The notes under the pieces were generated by a model. That model was not told where the DNA came from and ran no database searches. It was given only the letters and a program-made list of their open reading frames with translations. From positions 1-22,384 of the forward strand of contig CANFFZ010000023.1 in assembly GCA_947446155.1 (NCBI GenBank): a stretch of DNA of 22,384 nt, given 5' to 3'. Below are positions 8,624 through 15,464 of this stretch, piece after piece (the stretch's first letter is position 1; each line of letters starts with the position of its first letter). A program made the translations under genes and the position numbers. Source of the stretch: Chloroflexota bacterium. Its GTDB lineage: Bacteria > Chloroflexota > Dehalococcoidia > UBA2979.

Positions 8624-8629
8624 CCTCCT
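8624..8629 (-). promoter_or_regulatory. Shine-Dalgarno site that fixes a GTG start
   Basis: A perfect AGGAGG stands five bases before GTG 8618 of the FAD dehydrogenase. The longer in-frame extension to 8678 adds a glutamine-rich segment not expected in the family, so the GTG is preferred. Confidence 0.7.
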
Positions 8630-8708
8630 GCTGTTGCTGACAACGATTTCCGGCATTGGAACCTGCGAGGCCTCCCACGGCAAGTGGCGGGCAGACCGAC
8701 GCAGCCCA

Positions 8709-9290
8709 CTACCGCATTCGCAACGCCGCCGCGATCGCCGTCGCCTCGGCGGCCAACGCATCGAGCCGTCCCGCGAGCACCTCGATCTCGGTCGCCGCGG
8801 TCTCGATCGTCCCGGACCCGCCGAACTCTGTGGGATCGACCACGGCGGATCGCGGCAGGTACGAGGGCGCACCACCGTCCAGCCGGGGCGCCATCCCCCA
8901 GTGCAGGTGCGGCCCCGTCGACGTCCCGGTGCTCCCGACCACTCCGAGCAGCGCGCCCGCCGCGACGATTTGGCCCTCGATCACCAGCGGCGCGTCCCGC
9001 AGGTGCCCGTACAGCGTCACGTACCCCGCCTCCACGTGATCCAGGATGACAGCGTTCCCGAAGATATCTTTGAACGCGTCCCACGGCGTGCCTCGACGGG
9101 CATCGGTGAACACGTCACGCACAACGCCGGACGCCGGTGCGCAGACCGACACGCCTTCCGCTGCGCCGATATCGACCCCGGAGTGCGCCTCCATGTCGCG
9201 CGCACCGAACACCGAAGTAATAGGCCCGTCGCACGGCCAGCCCTGCACGACGCCATCCGCGATCCGGGTGCGATGAAAAAGAACGGACAT
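8709..9290 (-). CDS. M23/LytM-type metallopeptidase domain protein without signal peptide
   Basis: The core (about residues 20-135) is a lysostaphin/LytM fold. It contains HSGVDIG with the zinc ligands His and Asp, GYVTLYGHL, the turn VVGSTGTSTG and PHLHWG with the third ligand. In the full family these enzymes cut peptidoglycan cross-bridges outside the membrane. Here the protein has 193 residues, starts MSVLFHRTRIADGVVQGWP and has no signal peptide or membrane helix. It is followed by a region rich in Ala and Glu (about 160-193) that could be helical. The ATG at 9290 is chosen because AGGAGG (9297-9302) lies six bases upstream; a GTG one codon earlier would be only three bases away. An intracellular or non-classically exported role, or action on a non-wall peptide, is possible. 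It lies in a minus-strand run with the FAD dehydrogenase and the enoyl-CoA hydratase, with gaps of roughly 70-90 bp. Confidence 0.88.
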   Translation of the reverse strand: MSVLFHRTRIADGVVQGWPCDGPITSVFGARDMEAHSGVDIGAAEGVSVCAPASGVVRDVFTDARRGTPWDAFKDIFGNAVILDHVEAGYVTLYGHLRDAPLVIEGQIVAAGALLGVVGSTGTSTGPHLHWGMAPRLDGGAPSYLPRSAVVDPTEFGGSGTIETAATEIEVLAGRLDALAAEATAIAAALRMR

Positions 9291-9359
9291 CACGCACCTC
9301 CTGAAGACCGGTATAGACGAGCCCGGCAGCGAACCCGAATGCCGGACTGGCGCTGCTGG

Positions 9360-10178
9360 CTAGGTCCCGGTGAACTTCGGCGGGCGCTTTTCAAGGAAGG
9401 ACGCGCGGGACTCGGCGGCGTCGTTCGTGGCTTTGCGGCCGTAGCCGAGGTGGACGATCTCGTTGCGGAGGGCGTCGTCCAGACGGAGGGTCATGTTCTG
9501 CTGGACAACGCGCTTCGCCGCACGAGTGGCGATCGGCGGCCACTGCATGATCGAGCGCGCGAGGTCACATGCTTCATCGAGCAGGCGCGCGTGCGGGACG
9601 AGGCGGTCGAGCAGGCCGATGCGGTAGGCCTCGTCGGCACCAACCTCGCGGCTTGTCAGGATCAGGTCCATCGCGCGGCTGTGGCCGATGATCCGAGGCA
9701 GGAACCACGACATCCCGGAGTCAGGCGAGAGGTTCCGCTCCAGGAACACCGTCTTGAACCGCGCGTACTCCGAGCCGACGCGCAGGTCGCAGGCGAGCGC
9801 CAGACTCATCCCCGCGCCCACACAGACACCGTTCATGGCCGCGATGATGGGCTTGTCGAAGCCGTGGAACGTGCGGGCTTGATCGCCGATCCAGTGGAAC
9901 TCGTCCAACAGGTCTTCTTGCGTCTGCGCTGCGGCGACGCGCGGGAGCGGCCGTCCGTCCGGGCCTTGAGGTGGCTGAAGGTCTGCGCCAGAGCAGAAGC
10001 CTCGACCAGCGCCGGTGATCACCACCGTCCGCACGTCGTCGTCGTGCCGGATCTCATCGAGCACGGCGAGGGTGTCGAGGTGGAGCCCTCGGCTCAACGC
10101 GTTCAGCCGCTCCGGCCGGTTGAGCGTGACTAGGCCGATGTGGTCTTGCTTGTCGAACAGCAGGTTCTCGTACGGCAA
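9360..10178 (-). CDS. Enoyl-CoA hydratase/isomerase (crotonase superfamily)
   Basis: The 272-residue crotonase-fold protein should act on the double bond of an enoyl-CoA (hydration or isomerisation) in a beta-oxidation-like route. The oxyanion-hole segments are visible at GAGRGFCSGADL (56-67) and NGVCVGAGMSLALACDLR (116-133). Glu147 in FLERNLSPDSG aligns with Glu144 of rat mitochondrial hydratase. The second glutamate (rat Glu164) is replaced by Asp171 in SRAMDLILTSREV, and SPDSG resembles PaaG-like isomerases. Classical hydratase activity is therefore not assured and isomerase activity is equally likely. The start is TTG 10178, giving MPYENLLFDK, with GGAGGG four bases upstream. The C-terminus EKRPPKFTG is typical of the family. 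It is 86 bp downstream of the P-loop gene on the same strand. Confidence 0.92.
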   Translation of the reverse strand: MPYENLLFDKQDHIGLVTLNRPERLNALSRGLHLDTLAVLDEIRHDDDVRTVVITGAGRGFCSGADLQPPQGPDGRPLPRVAAAQTQEDLLDEFHWIGDQARTFHGFDKPIIAAMNGVCVGAGMSLALACDLRVGSEYARFKTVFLERNLSPDSGMSWFLPRIIGHSRAMDLILTSREVGADEAYRIGLLDRLVPHARLLDEACDLARSIMQWPPIATRAAKRVVQQNMTLRLDDALRNEIVHLGYGRKATNDAAESRASFLEKRPPKFTGT

Positions 10179-10264
10179 AGCACCCTCCGGTCGCCACGCA
10201 CCCGATCAGATGCGGAGCGTACAACCGCGGGCAAGCGCACGACGCGGCAGCCCACCCCGCAGAC

Positions 10265-10804
10265 TCAGAGCGACGCCAACCATCGGTTCACTGCGCCACG
10301 GCTCGCCAATCGAATCTGCGTGCGAGTCCCACCAGAGGCCTCGAAGAGGGCAGCGTAGCGGTGCTTCTGGCGCCGATAGGTCCGCCACGCGTACGCGATC
10401 ATCGAGTCGCCTGAGAAGACCCGCCGCCACGGCTCCACGTTGCCGTGCCAGAGCCGTTTGCGCGTCAGGACGCGCCAGAGCGTGCGGCGCGTAACGGAGA
10501 CCATGACCTGCCACCGAGGCAAGTCGAGCCACACGAGGGTGTCGCAACGCGACAGGACCAGTTGGTCCTCCGGCGACGGACCGAGGTTGCCGTCGAACGT
10601 CCACCCGCCGTCACGCGTGGCGGCGTCGAAAGCGAGGTACTGCTCGTCCCGCGGGACTGGCTCCCAGTCCGCCCGCCAGATCAGCGAGTCGGTCTCGACA
10701 TACCGCAGTCCGAGGCGTTCGGCGAGCACTCGCGCGACGTACGTCTTCCCCGCGCCGCTCGTGCCGACGACGCAGATCCGTTGACCGAAGTCGGAGCGTG
10801 CCAT
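10265..10804 (-). CDS. FlaR-like/adenylate-kinase-like P-loop NTPase
   Basis: This small 179-residue P-loop protein belongs to the group often labelled DNA topology modulation protein FlaR or AAA family ATPase. The Walker A motif GTSGAGKT lies at about residues 14-21. It is followed by VARVLAERLGLRYVETDSLIW, a kinase-like lid/substrate helix, then WTFDGN and the Walker-B-like DTLVWLDLPRW. The C-terminal half is rich in Arg and Trp (RRTLWRVLTRKRLWHGN), as in relatives. It probably phosphorylates a small molecule, but the substrate is unknown for the family. ATG 10804 is preferred over an extension to 10852, because the extension overlaps the transporter and adds only basic residues. The start lies four bases after the transporter stop, so the two genes are almost certainly co-transcribed. 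Confidence 0.82.
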   Translation of the reverse strand: MARSDFGQRICVVGTSGAGKTYVARVLAERLGLRYVETDSLIWRADWEPVPRDEQYLAFDAATRDGGWTFDGNLGPSPEDQLVLSRCDTLVWLDLPRWQVMVSVTRRTLWRVLTRKRLWHGNVEPWRRVFSGDSMIAYAWRTYRRQKHRYAALFEASGGTRTQIRLASRGAVNRWLASL

Positions 10805-10808
10805 CGGG

Positions 10809-12035
10809 TTACGCCTCGATCGGGCGCGGGCGAAGGACCAGGACTGCCACAAAGGCCGCGACCACGCTGCACGCGACGCCGGTCGCGAGCGCCTGCGCGC
10901 CGACCGGGACGAGCGCCCCGTAGACGATGTTGTACGTGGACGCGATCAGCATCTGCGAGAATCCGAGCAGCGCAGACGCCAGCCCCGCGATCTGTGGGAA
11001 CGGCACCAATGCTCCCGCCATCGCTGCTGGACGCGTGAGCCCCAACCCGATCGCCGTCGCGAACATCGGCACAAGGACTGACCACACCCCACCGGCATCG
11101 AGCGCCAGCACCCACAACAGCATCACCACACTCGCCGACGCCGAGAGCCCCGTCCCCAGCAGCACCACTCGGTGCGACGGCAACCGGCTCACGAACCGGC
11201 TCGAGATCGTCGCCCCCAGCATGATCCCGAGGGCCACGAGGCCAAACGAAAGCCCGAACCACTGTGCGCTCAGCCCGAACTCCTCCTGCAAGACGAAGGA
11301 CGAAGACGAGATGAACACCAGTTGCCCGCCGAACATCAGTCCCATCACCGCCGCGTACACGAGGTACGTCCGGCTGGAGAAGATCGTCCGGTAGTCGCGG
11401 ACCAACCCATCGAGGCCGCTCGTCCCGGGGGCACGCCGCGGACGCGTCTCCGGTAGACCGAAGCCGTACGCGAGCGCCAGCAGCACGCCGATCGTCGCGA
11501 GCGTGACGAACACGGACTGCCAGCCGAAGGCGTCGTGCAGGAACCCGCCGAAGATCGGCGCGATCGCGGGCGCCAGCGGAAGCGCGATCGCCATGTAGGA
11601 CAGCACCCGCGCCGCCCGTTGTCGCCCGTAGACATCGAGGACGATCGCCTGCGCGATCGCCGGCCCCGCTCCGCCGCCCAGTCCCTGCACGACGCGTCCG
11701 GCGAGCAACACTTCCACGGACTGCGCGGAAAGCGCCAGTAACGACCCCGCGATGAAGAGCACCAGCCCGGCTAGCAGCGCCGGCCGCCGCCCGATGCGAT
11801 CCGAGGCAGGCCCGTACACGAGCTGCGACCCCGCGAACGAGATGATGAACAGCGTCACGGCGAGTTGCAGTGTGGACTCGCTCGCACCGAACTCTTCGGC
11901 CATCGTTGGCAGCGAGGGCAGGAACATGTCCACGGTCATCGGCGCGATCGCACTCAGCGCGACCAGCAGCGCAGCCGCCGGCAGTGCTTCCGCGCGTCGG
12001 CGCTGGGCTGCAGAGAGGACATCCTGGATCGCCAT
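10809..12035 (-). CDS. Bcr/CflA-type MFS drug/metabolite exporter
   Basis: This 12-helix major facilitator protein of about 408 residues exports drugs or small metabolites by proton antiport. The N-terminal helix contains APMTVDMFLPSLPTMAEEFG, close to the Bcr/CflA signature (DMYLPxLP). Motif A, GPASDRIGRRP, follows the second helix, and GRVVQGLGGGAGPAI with APIFGGFL follow in helices 4-5. Start choice is uncertain: ATG 12035 gives MAIQDVLSAAQ, ATG 12044 adds three residues, and a start at 12080 would run into the AT-rich promoter region. None has a clear ribosome binding site. It faces a divergent DNA-binding protein gene across a shared AT-rich region, an arrangement common for exporters and their local regulators, and is followed four bases later by the P-loop NTPase gene. 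Confidence 0.92.
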   Translation of the reverse strand: MAIQDVLSAAQRRRAEALPAAALLVALSAIAPMTVDMFLPSLPTMAEEFGASESTLQLAVTLFIISFAGSQLVYGPASDRIGRRPALLAGLVLFIAGSLLALSAQSVEVLLAGRVVQGLGGGAGPAIAQAIVLDVYGRQRAARVLSYMAIALPLAPAIAPIFGGFLHDAFGWQSVFVTLATIGVLLALAYGFGLPETRPRRAPGTSGLDGLVRDYRTIFSSRTYLVYAAVMGLMFGGQLVFISSSSFVLQEEFGLSAQWFGLSFGLVALGIMLGATISSRFVSRLPSHRVVLLGTGLSASASVVMLLWVLALDAGGVWSVLVPMFATAIGLGLTRPAAMAGALVPFPQIAGLASALLGFSQMLIASTYNIVYGALVPVGAQALATGVACSVVAAFVAVLVLRPRPIEA

Positions 12036-12076
12036 GCACGTCATGGTAGATGGCAGGATTCGCAAGATCAGCGCGG

Positions 12077-12146
12077 TCAACTCGATTCAAGCAATTAATT
12101 CTGTAAAACTAAAATATTATTTTTAATCATGGCCCTTGAAAGTTGA
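12077..12146. promoter_or_regulatory. AT-rich divergent region bounded by an inverted repeat
   Basis: The left arm TCAACT-cga-TTCAAG (12077-12091) and right arm CTTGAAAGTTGA (12135-12146) are exact inverted copies of a 12-base sequence apart from a 3-base insertion in the left arm. They enclose about 43 bp made almost entirely of A and T, in a chromosome region that is otherwise very GC-rich. The element lies between the MFS exporter and the HARE-HTH gene, so operator sites for a dimeric regulator or a cruciform are both possible. Confidence 0.5.
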
Positions 12147-12151
12147 GCGCG

Positions 12152-12179
12152 TTGCAGGAAGGTACGCTAACGTTAATTT
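12152..12179 (+). promoter_or_regulatory. Candidate promoter and palindromic operator for the HARE-HTH gene
   Basis: TTGCAG (12152-12157) and TAATTT (12174-12179) are separated by 16 bp. The perfect palindrome TAACGTTA (12168-12175) overlaps the proposed -10 and could be a repressor site. The predicted leader is about 70 nt. Confidence 0.35.
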
Positions 12180-12255
12180 GTTCCGCGAGAAATAAACGAG
12201 GGTGACCGACGCCAGCGCCACCTCGACAGTGAAAAGTGAACGAGGATCCCAACCC

Positions 12256-12702
12256 ATGACCGATAGCATCCGCACCGCCCGTACTGCGCTCACCAGGGAG
12301 CGCACGGCCATCGAACGGCGCATCACCGACCTCCGTGCCCGTGTCGCCGAGATCGATGAAGTCGTGCAGTCCCTGACCCACCTCGAATCCCGCCTCCCCA
12401 CGGGCCCCGAAGCGGCACTGAAGAACTCCCGCGCCCAGACCGCCGGTGACGAAGGCCGCCTCCCCCGTGGTGCCCTCCGCACGGCCATCATCGAGACGCT
12501 GCGCTCGCACACGACGGGGCTGCACATCAGCCGCATTCTCGAAGTGCTCGCCCGGAGCGGGCGAGCACCCCGCTCCACCAACCCCCGAGGCAGTGTCCAG
12601 ACCACGCTCTACGCGATGCGCCGCGAAGGCCTGGTGGAGAACAAGGGCAAGAACTCCTGGGTGCTCCTCACCCGCACCCGCGCCACCCGCAAGAAGAAGT
12701 AG
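12256..12702 (+). CDS. Coiled-coil/HARE-HTH winged-helix DNA-binding protein
   Basis: This 148-residue basic protein has two parts. Residues about 5-50 form a charged helix (ALTRERTAIERRITDLRARV) with coiled-coil character, suggesting dimerisation. Residues about 70-138 resemble the HARE-HTH winged helix: GALRTAIIETLRSHTTGLHI, then ISRILEVLARSG, SVQTTLYAMRREGLVENKG and WVLLTR. HARE-HTH domains are found in restriction and chromatin-associated proteins and bind DNA. The C-terminus ends in a lysine-rich tail (TRKKK) that may add non-specific DNA affinity. ATG 12256 has GAGGAT about eight bases upstream; the frame stays open to a GTG at 12202, which would add 18 low-complexity residues. It is a probable transcription regulator, possibly of the divergent MFS exporter, and is followed by a clear terminator, so it is monocistronic. 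The target is unknown. Confidence 0.78.
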   Translation: MTDSIRTARTALTRERTAIERRITDLRARVAEIDEVVQSLTHLESRLPTGPEAALKNSRAQTAGDEGRLPRGALRTAIIETLRSHTTGLHISRILEVLARSGRAPRSTNPRGSVQTTLYAMRREGLVENKGKNSWVLLTRTRATRKKK

Positions 12703-12723
12703 ACCGCCCGCCTGTTCATCCGG

Positions 12724-12745
12724 AAGGCCGCCGCAAGGCGGCCTT
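12724..12745 (+). terminator. Rho-independent terminator after the HARE-HTH gene
   Basis: A perfect 9-bp stem AAGGCCGCC/GGCGGCCTT with a GCAA tetraloop is followed by TCTCAT. It lies 22 bp after the stop codon. The T-tract is short, as often seen in GC-rich genomes. Confidence 0.8.
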
Positions 12746-12888
12746 TCTCATCCCATTCCGGCTCTGGCCCCCACGACCACCGTCCCGCTCAGCCTCGCAG
12801 CAGATCGTGCGCGCCCGCACGAGCGCCGCAAGCCGCTCGTGTACGCTTCTGCCCCACGCGCGGGACAGCGCGAGAAAGGTGGCGGCCC

Positions 12889-14172
12889 GTGCCTGACGGA
12901 GCGCTATCCGGGATCCGGGTGCTGGAGTTCTCGCAGATCGTCGCCGCCCCCGTGTGCGGCGTGAACCTCTCCGACTTCGGCGCGGACGTCGTCAAAGTCG
13001 AACCACTCGGCGGCGAACAGACGAGGCGGACCGCTGCCATCGTGCCCAACGAAAGCAAAGGCTTCCAGGCCTTGAATCGAGGCAAGCGGTCGCTCGTCGT
13101 TGACCTCCACGACCCGCGAGGCCAGGAGCTCATCCGCCGCCTCATCCCCCAGACGGATGTGGTCCTCATCAACTACCGCCTCGGCGTGGCGGAACGCCTC
13201 GGCCTCGGCTACGACGCGCTGAAGGCGCTCCGGCCCGATCTCATCTACTGGCAGAACACCGGCTTCGGCGAGCAGGGTGTCGAGGCGAAACGCGCTGGCT
13301 CCGACATCGTCGCCCAGGCCTACTCCGGCCTCATGGTCACGGACGCGAAAGTCGATGAGGACGGCGCGCCCGACCTGATCTCGATCCCGATTGCGGACAT
13401 CGTCTCGGGCTTCGCGGCGGCGATGGGCGTCGGCATGGCTCTCTTCCACCGCGCGAGGACCGGCGAGGGCCAGTACCTCAGCACCTCGCTCCTGCGCACC
13501 GCGCTCTTCATCCAGGCTGGCGCCGTCATGCACGAACCCGTCAGCGACGCCATCCTCCGCAACCCACTTCTTGAGGCTGCTGAGGCCGCCCTCGCCGCGG
13601 GCGAGCCCTACGACGCGATGCTGGACGTCCGCAAGGCCCGCCAGACCGCGCGTGCCGCCTTCCGCCTTTACTACGGCGGCTACCGAGCCCGCGAGGGCGC
13701 TGTCGTCCTCGGCGCGCTCACGAAGCCGAACCGCGACGGCATGCGCAAGGTCCTCGGCTTCCCCGAGGAGGACAGCGATAGCCCGGACTACGACGCCCTG
13801 CTCCCCGAAAACGTCGAGCGCACCCTCGACTGGAAGCGCCGCTTCCGCAAGCGCTTCCTCGAGCGCACCGCTGACGACTGGGTACGCGACTTCGACGCGG
13901 CCGGAGTGCCAGTCTCCGCGGTGCGTATGCCTGAGGTGATGGCGGACGACGTCCAGGTCGTCGCCGAGCACATGATGTGGGAGATGGACCACTCGGTGAC
14001 CGGCCCGCAGCGGGTCGTCGGCCCCGCTGTCCTCATGTCGAAGACCCCCACCACCGTCCAGCGCGCCGCGCCCGCCCTCGGTGAGCATTCTGCCGAGCTG
14101 CTCGTCGAAGCCGGCTTTTCCGCCGCTGAGATCGCCACCCTCTGCGAGGCGGGGACCATCCTCCAGCGGTAA
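12889..14172 (+). CDS. CaiB/BaiF family (type III) CoA-transferase
   Basis: This 427-residue intact type III CoA-transferase is the third of its kind in the window. The N-terminal part reads SGIRVLEFSQIVAAPVCG and FGADVVKVEPLGGEQTRR, with NRGKRSLVVDLHDPRG at 63-78, a block the broken homologue interrupts with a stop. The likely catalytic Asp is D170 (IPIADIVSG), and FHRARTGEGQYLSTSL follows. The stretch from about residue 225 to 315, with many Ala, Arg and Glu, is more divergent than the rest. The C-terminus has the APALGEHSAELL motif. The start is GTG 12889 with AAGGTGG about six bases upstream. It is followed 47 bp later by a solute-binding protein gene, so one transcript could link uptake of an organic acid to its CoA activation. 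Substrates cannot be read from sequence. Confidence 0.92.
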   Translation: MPDGALSGIRVLEFSQIVAAPVCGVNLSDFGADVVKVEPLGGEQTRRTAAIVPNESKGFQALNRGKRSLVVDLHDPRGQELIRRLIPQTDVVLINYRLGVAERLGLGYDALKALRPDLIYWQNTGFGEQGVEAKRAGSDIVAQAYSGLMVTDAKVDEDGAPDLISIPIADIVSGFAAAMGVGMALFHRARTGEGQYLSTSLLRTALFIQAGAVMHEPVSDAILRNPLLEAAEAALAAGEPYDAMLDVRKARQTARAAFRLYYGGYRAREGAVVLGALTKPNRDGMRKVLGFPEEDSDSPDYDALLPENVERTLDWKRRFRKRFLERTADDWVRDFDAAGVPVSAVRMPEVMADDVQVVAEHMMWEMDHSVTGPQRVVGPAVLMSKTPTTVQRAAPALGEHSAELLVEAGFSAAEIATLCEAGTILQR

Positions 14173-14219
14173 CCCCTTCGCGCTAGGCTGTGATCGAGAC
14201 CGCAAGCGAGGGCCTCGGG

Positions 14220-15383
14220 ATGCGACTCGGACGGCGCGCGTTCATCGGACTCGCCGGCGCCTCCGTCACCGGAGCAGCCGGTGTCGCCTTCGGCCGTGAC
14301 CGCTTCTTCGGCGGCGATCAACTTCCACCCGCCACCGGCCCTAGGATCGTCCCCACCCCCTTCGCCGGCAACACCGCCGTCCGCCAGGACTGGGACGCAC
14401 TCTTCACCGAGGCCAAGCGCGAGGGCACCCTGTTCATCCTCGTCCGCGGGCAAGCCGGCTACCGCCGGGCGACCAATGAGTTCCAGACCACCTTCCCCGG
14501 CATCGACGTGCAGGTCTTCACGGAGGCCAGCGCCACCACGTGGCTCGAACGCGTCCGCTCCGAGCGCAAGGGCGGCCGTTACACCCTCGACCTCGCGTTC
14601 GTGCAGGCCGAACCCGCGATCACCCAGGGCTTGAAAGATGGCTTCTGGGCGCCCGTCCGCCCGCTCCTCTTCCGCTCCGACGTCACCGACGACACCGCCT
14701 GGCGCGACGGCTTCGGGAGTCGCTTCATCGATGCCAAAGCGCAGTTCTCCTTCGCGTGGGAGTACCAGGTCCAGCACGCCTACGCCGTCGACACCCGCGT
14801 AGTGAAGGACGGCGAGATCAGCAGCGTGCGCGACCTCCTCGACCCGAAGTGGCGCGGCAAGGTCATCACCTCGGACCCGCGGATCGGCAGCGGACTCTTG
14901 TCCGCCGCCAGCGTCGCCAAGACCTACAGCAACGACGTCGTGAAGACGCTGCTCGTGGACCAGCAGCCGAAGGTCGTCGGCGGCGGCAACCAGCTCATCG
15001 ACGCCCTCGCGGACGGCACCTACCCCATCGCCCAGGGCATCCGTCCGAAGTCCCTCCAGCCCTACCGCGACCGAGGCGTGAACCACATCAAGTTCCTCGA
15101 CCTGCCGGACGCCGATCATGTCCCCGGCACCGCGCTCTTCGCCTTCAACAACACCCCGCACCCCGCCGCCGCCCGCCTCTTCCTCAACTGGGCGCTCACG
15201 AGGCAGGGCCAGACCCTCCTCGCCCAGAACCTTCTCACCAACAGCGCCCGCACCGATGTCGCCACGTACGAGAACGAGGGCGTCGGCACCCCCAACAAGC
15301 CCTACTACGAGCCCGACCGCGAATCGAACTACGCCCACACTGCCGCCACCCTGCAGTACGTGCGGAGCCTGCTCGGGACGTGA
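14220..15383 (+). CDS. Tat-exported extracellular solute-binding protein
   Basis: The 387-residue protein starts MRLGRRAFIGLAGASVTGAA, a twin-arginine (Tat) signal with RRAFIG, a hydrophobic stretch and an Ala-rich cleavage region; there is no lipobox cysteine. The mature part resembles periplasmic-binding proteins of the iron/2-aminoethylphosphonate type (family 1). WDALFTEAKREGTLFILV is followed by FQTTFPGIDVQVFTEAS, DLLDPKWRGKVITSDPR and PAAARLFLNWALTRQGQ, the usual hinge and C-lobe blocks. Export in folded form by Tat suggests a bound cofactor or fast folding. No permease or ATPase gene is adjacent, so the partner transporter must be elsewhere. The ligand is unknown, although neighbours suggest an organic acid or metal chelate. 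ATG 14220, with GAGGG about seven bases upstream, is preferred over GTG 14190 because it places the twin arginines near the N-terminus. Confidence 0.87.
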   Translation: MRLGRRAFIGLAGASVTGAAGVAFGRDRFFGGDQLPPATGPRIVPTPFAGNTAVRQDWDALFTEAKREGTLFILVRGQAGYRRATNEFQTTFPGIDVQVFTEASATTWLERVRSERKGGRYTLDLAFVQAEPAITQGLKDGFWAPVRPLLFRSDVTDDTAWRDGFGSRFIDAKAQFSFAWEYQVQHAYAVDTRVVKDGEISSVRDLLDPKWRGKVITSDPRIGSGLLSAASVAKTYSNDVVKTLLVDQQPKVVGGGNQLIDALADGTYPIAQGIRPKSLQPYRDRGVNHIKFLDLPDADHVPGTALFAFNNTPHPAAARLFLNWALTRQGQTLLAQNLLTNSARTDVATYENEGVGTPNKPYYEPDRESNYAHTAATLQYVRSLLGT

Positions 15384-15407
15384 GCCCTCGATGCTCTGAC
15401 CAAACAA

Positions 15408-15435
15408 AGACGGCCGCCCGAGAGGGCGGCCGTCT
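15408..15435. terminator. Bidirectional terminator between convergent genes
   Basis: A 12-bp stem (AGACGGCCGCCC with its complement) closes a four-base loop. It is preceded by CCAAACAA on the plus strand, which gives TTGTTTGG after the stem on the minus strand, a better U-tract for the SDR operon than for the plus-strand gene. It lies 25 bp after one stop and 30 bp before the other. Confidence 0.85.
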
Positions 15436-15464
15436 CAATGCTCGCGAGGCGCGAGGGCGGAAGG

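Noticed and set aside
12202..12255. GTG 12202 as start of the HARE-HTH gene
   Set aside because: The added residues are low-complexity Ser/Thr/Ala, and the site lacks a spaced ribosome binding site. ATG 12256 is better placed.
13788..15407. A 539-codon open frame on the minus strand, opposite the third CoA-transferase and the binding protein
   Set aside because: It is a shadow of two well-supported plus-strand genes. Its composition (Gly/Val/Glu/Ala-rich) comes from antisense reading of GC-rich codons and no domain motif is visible.
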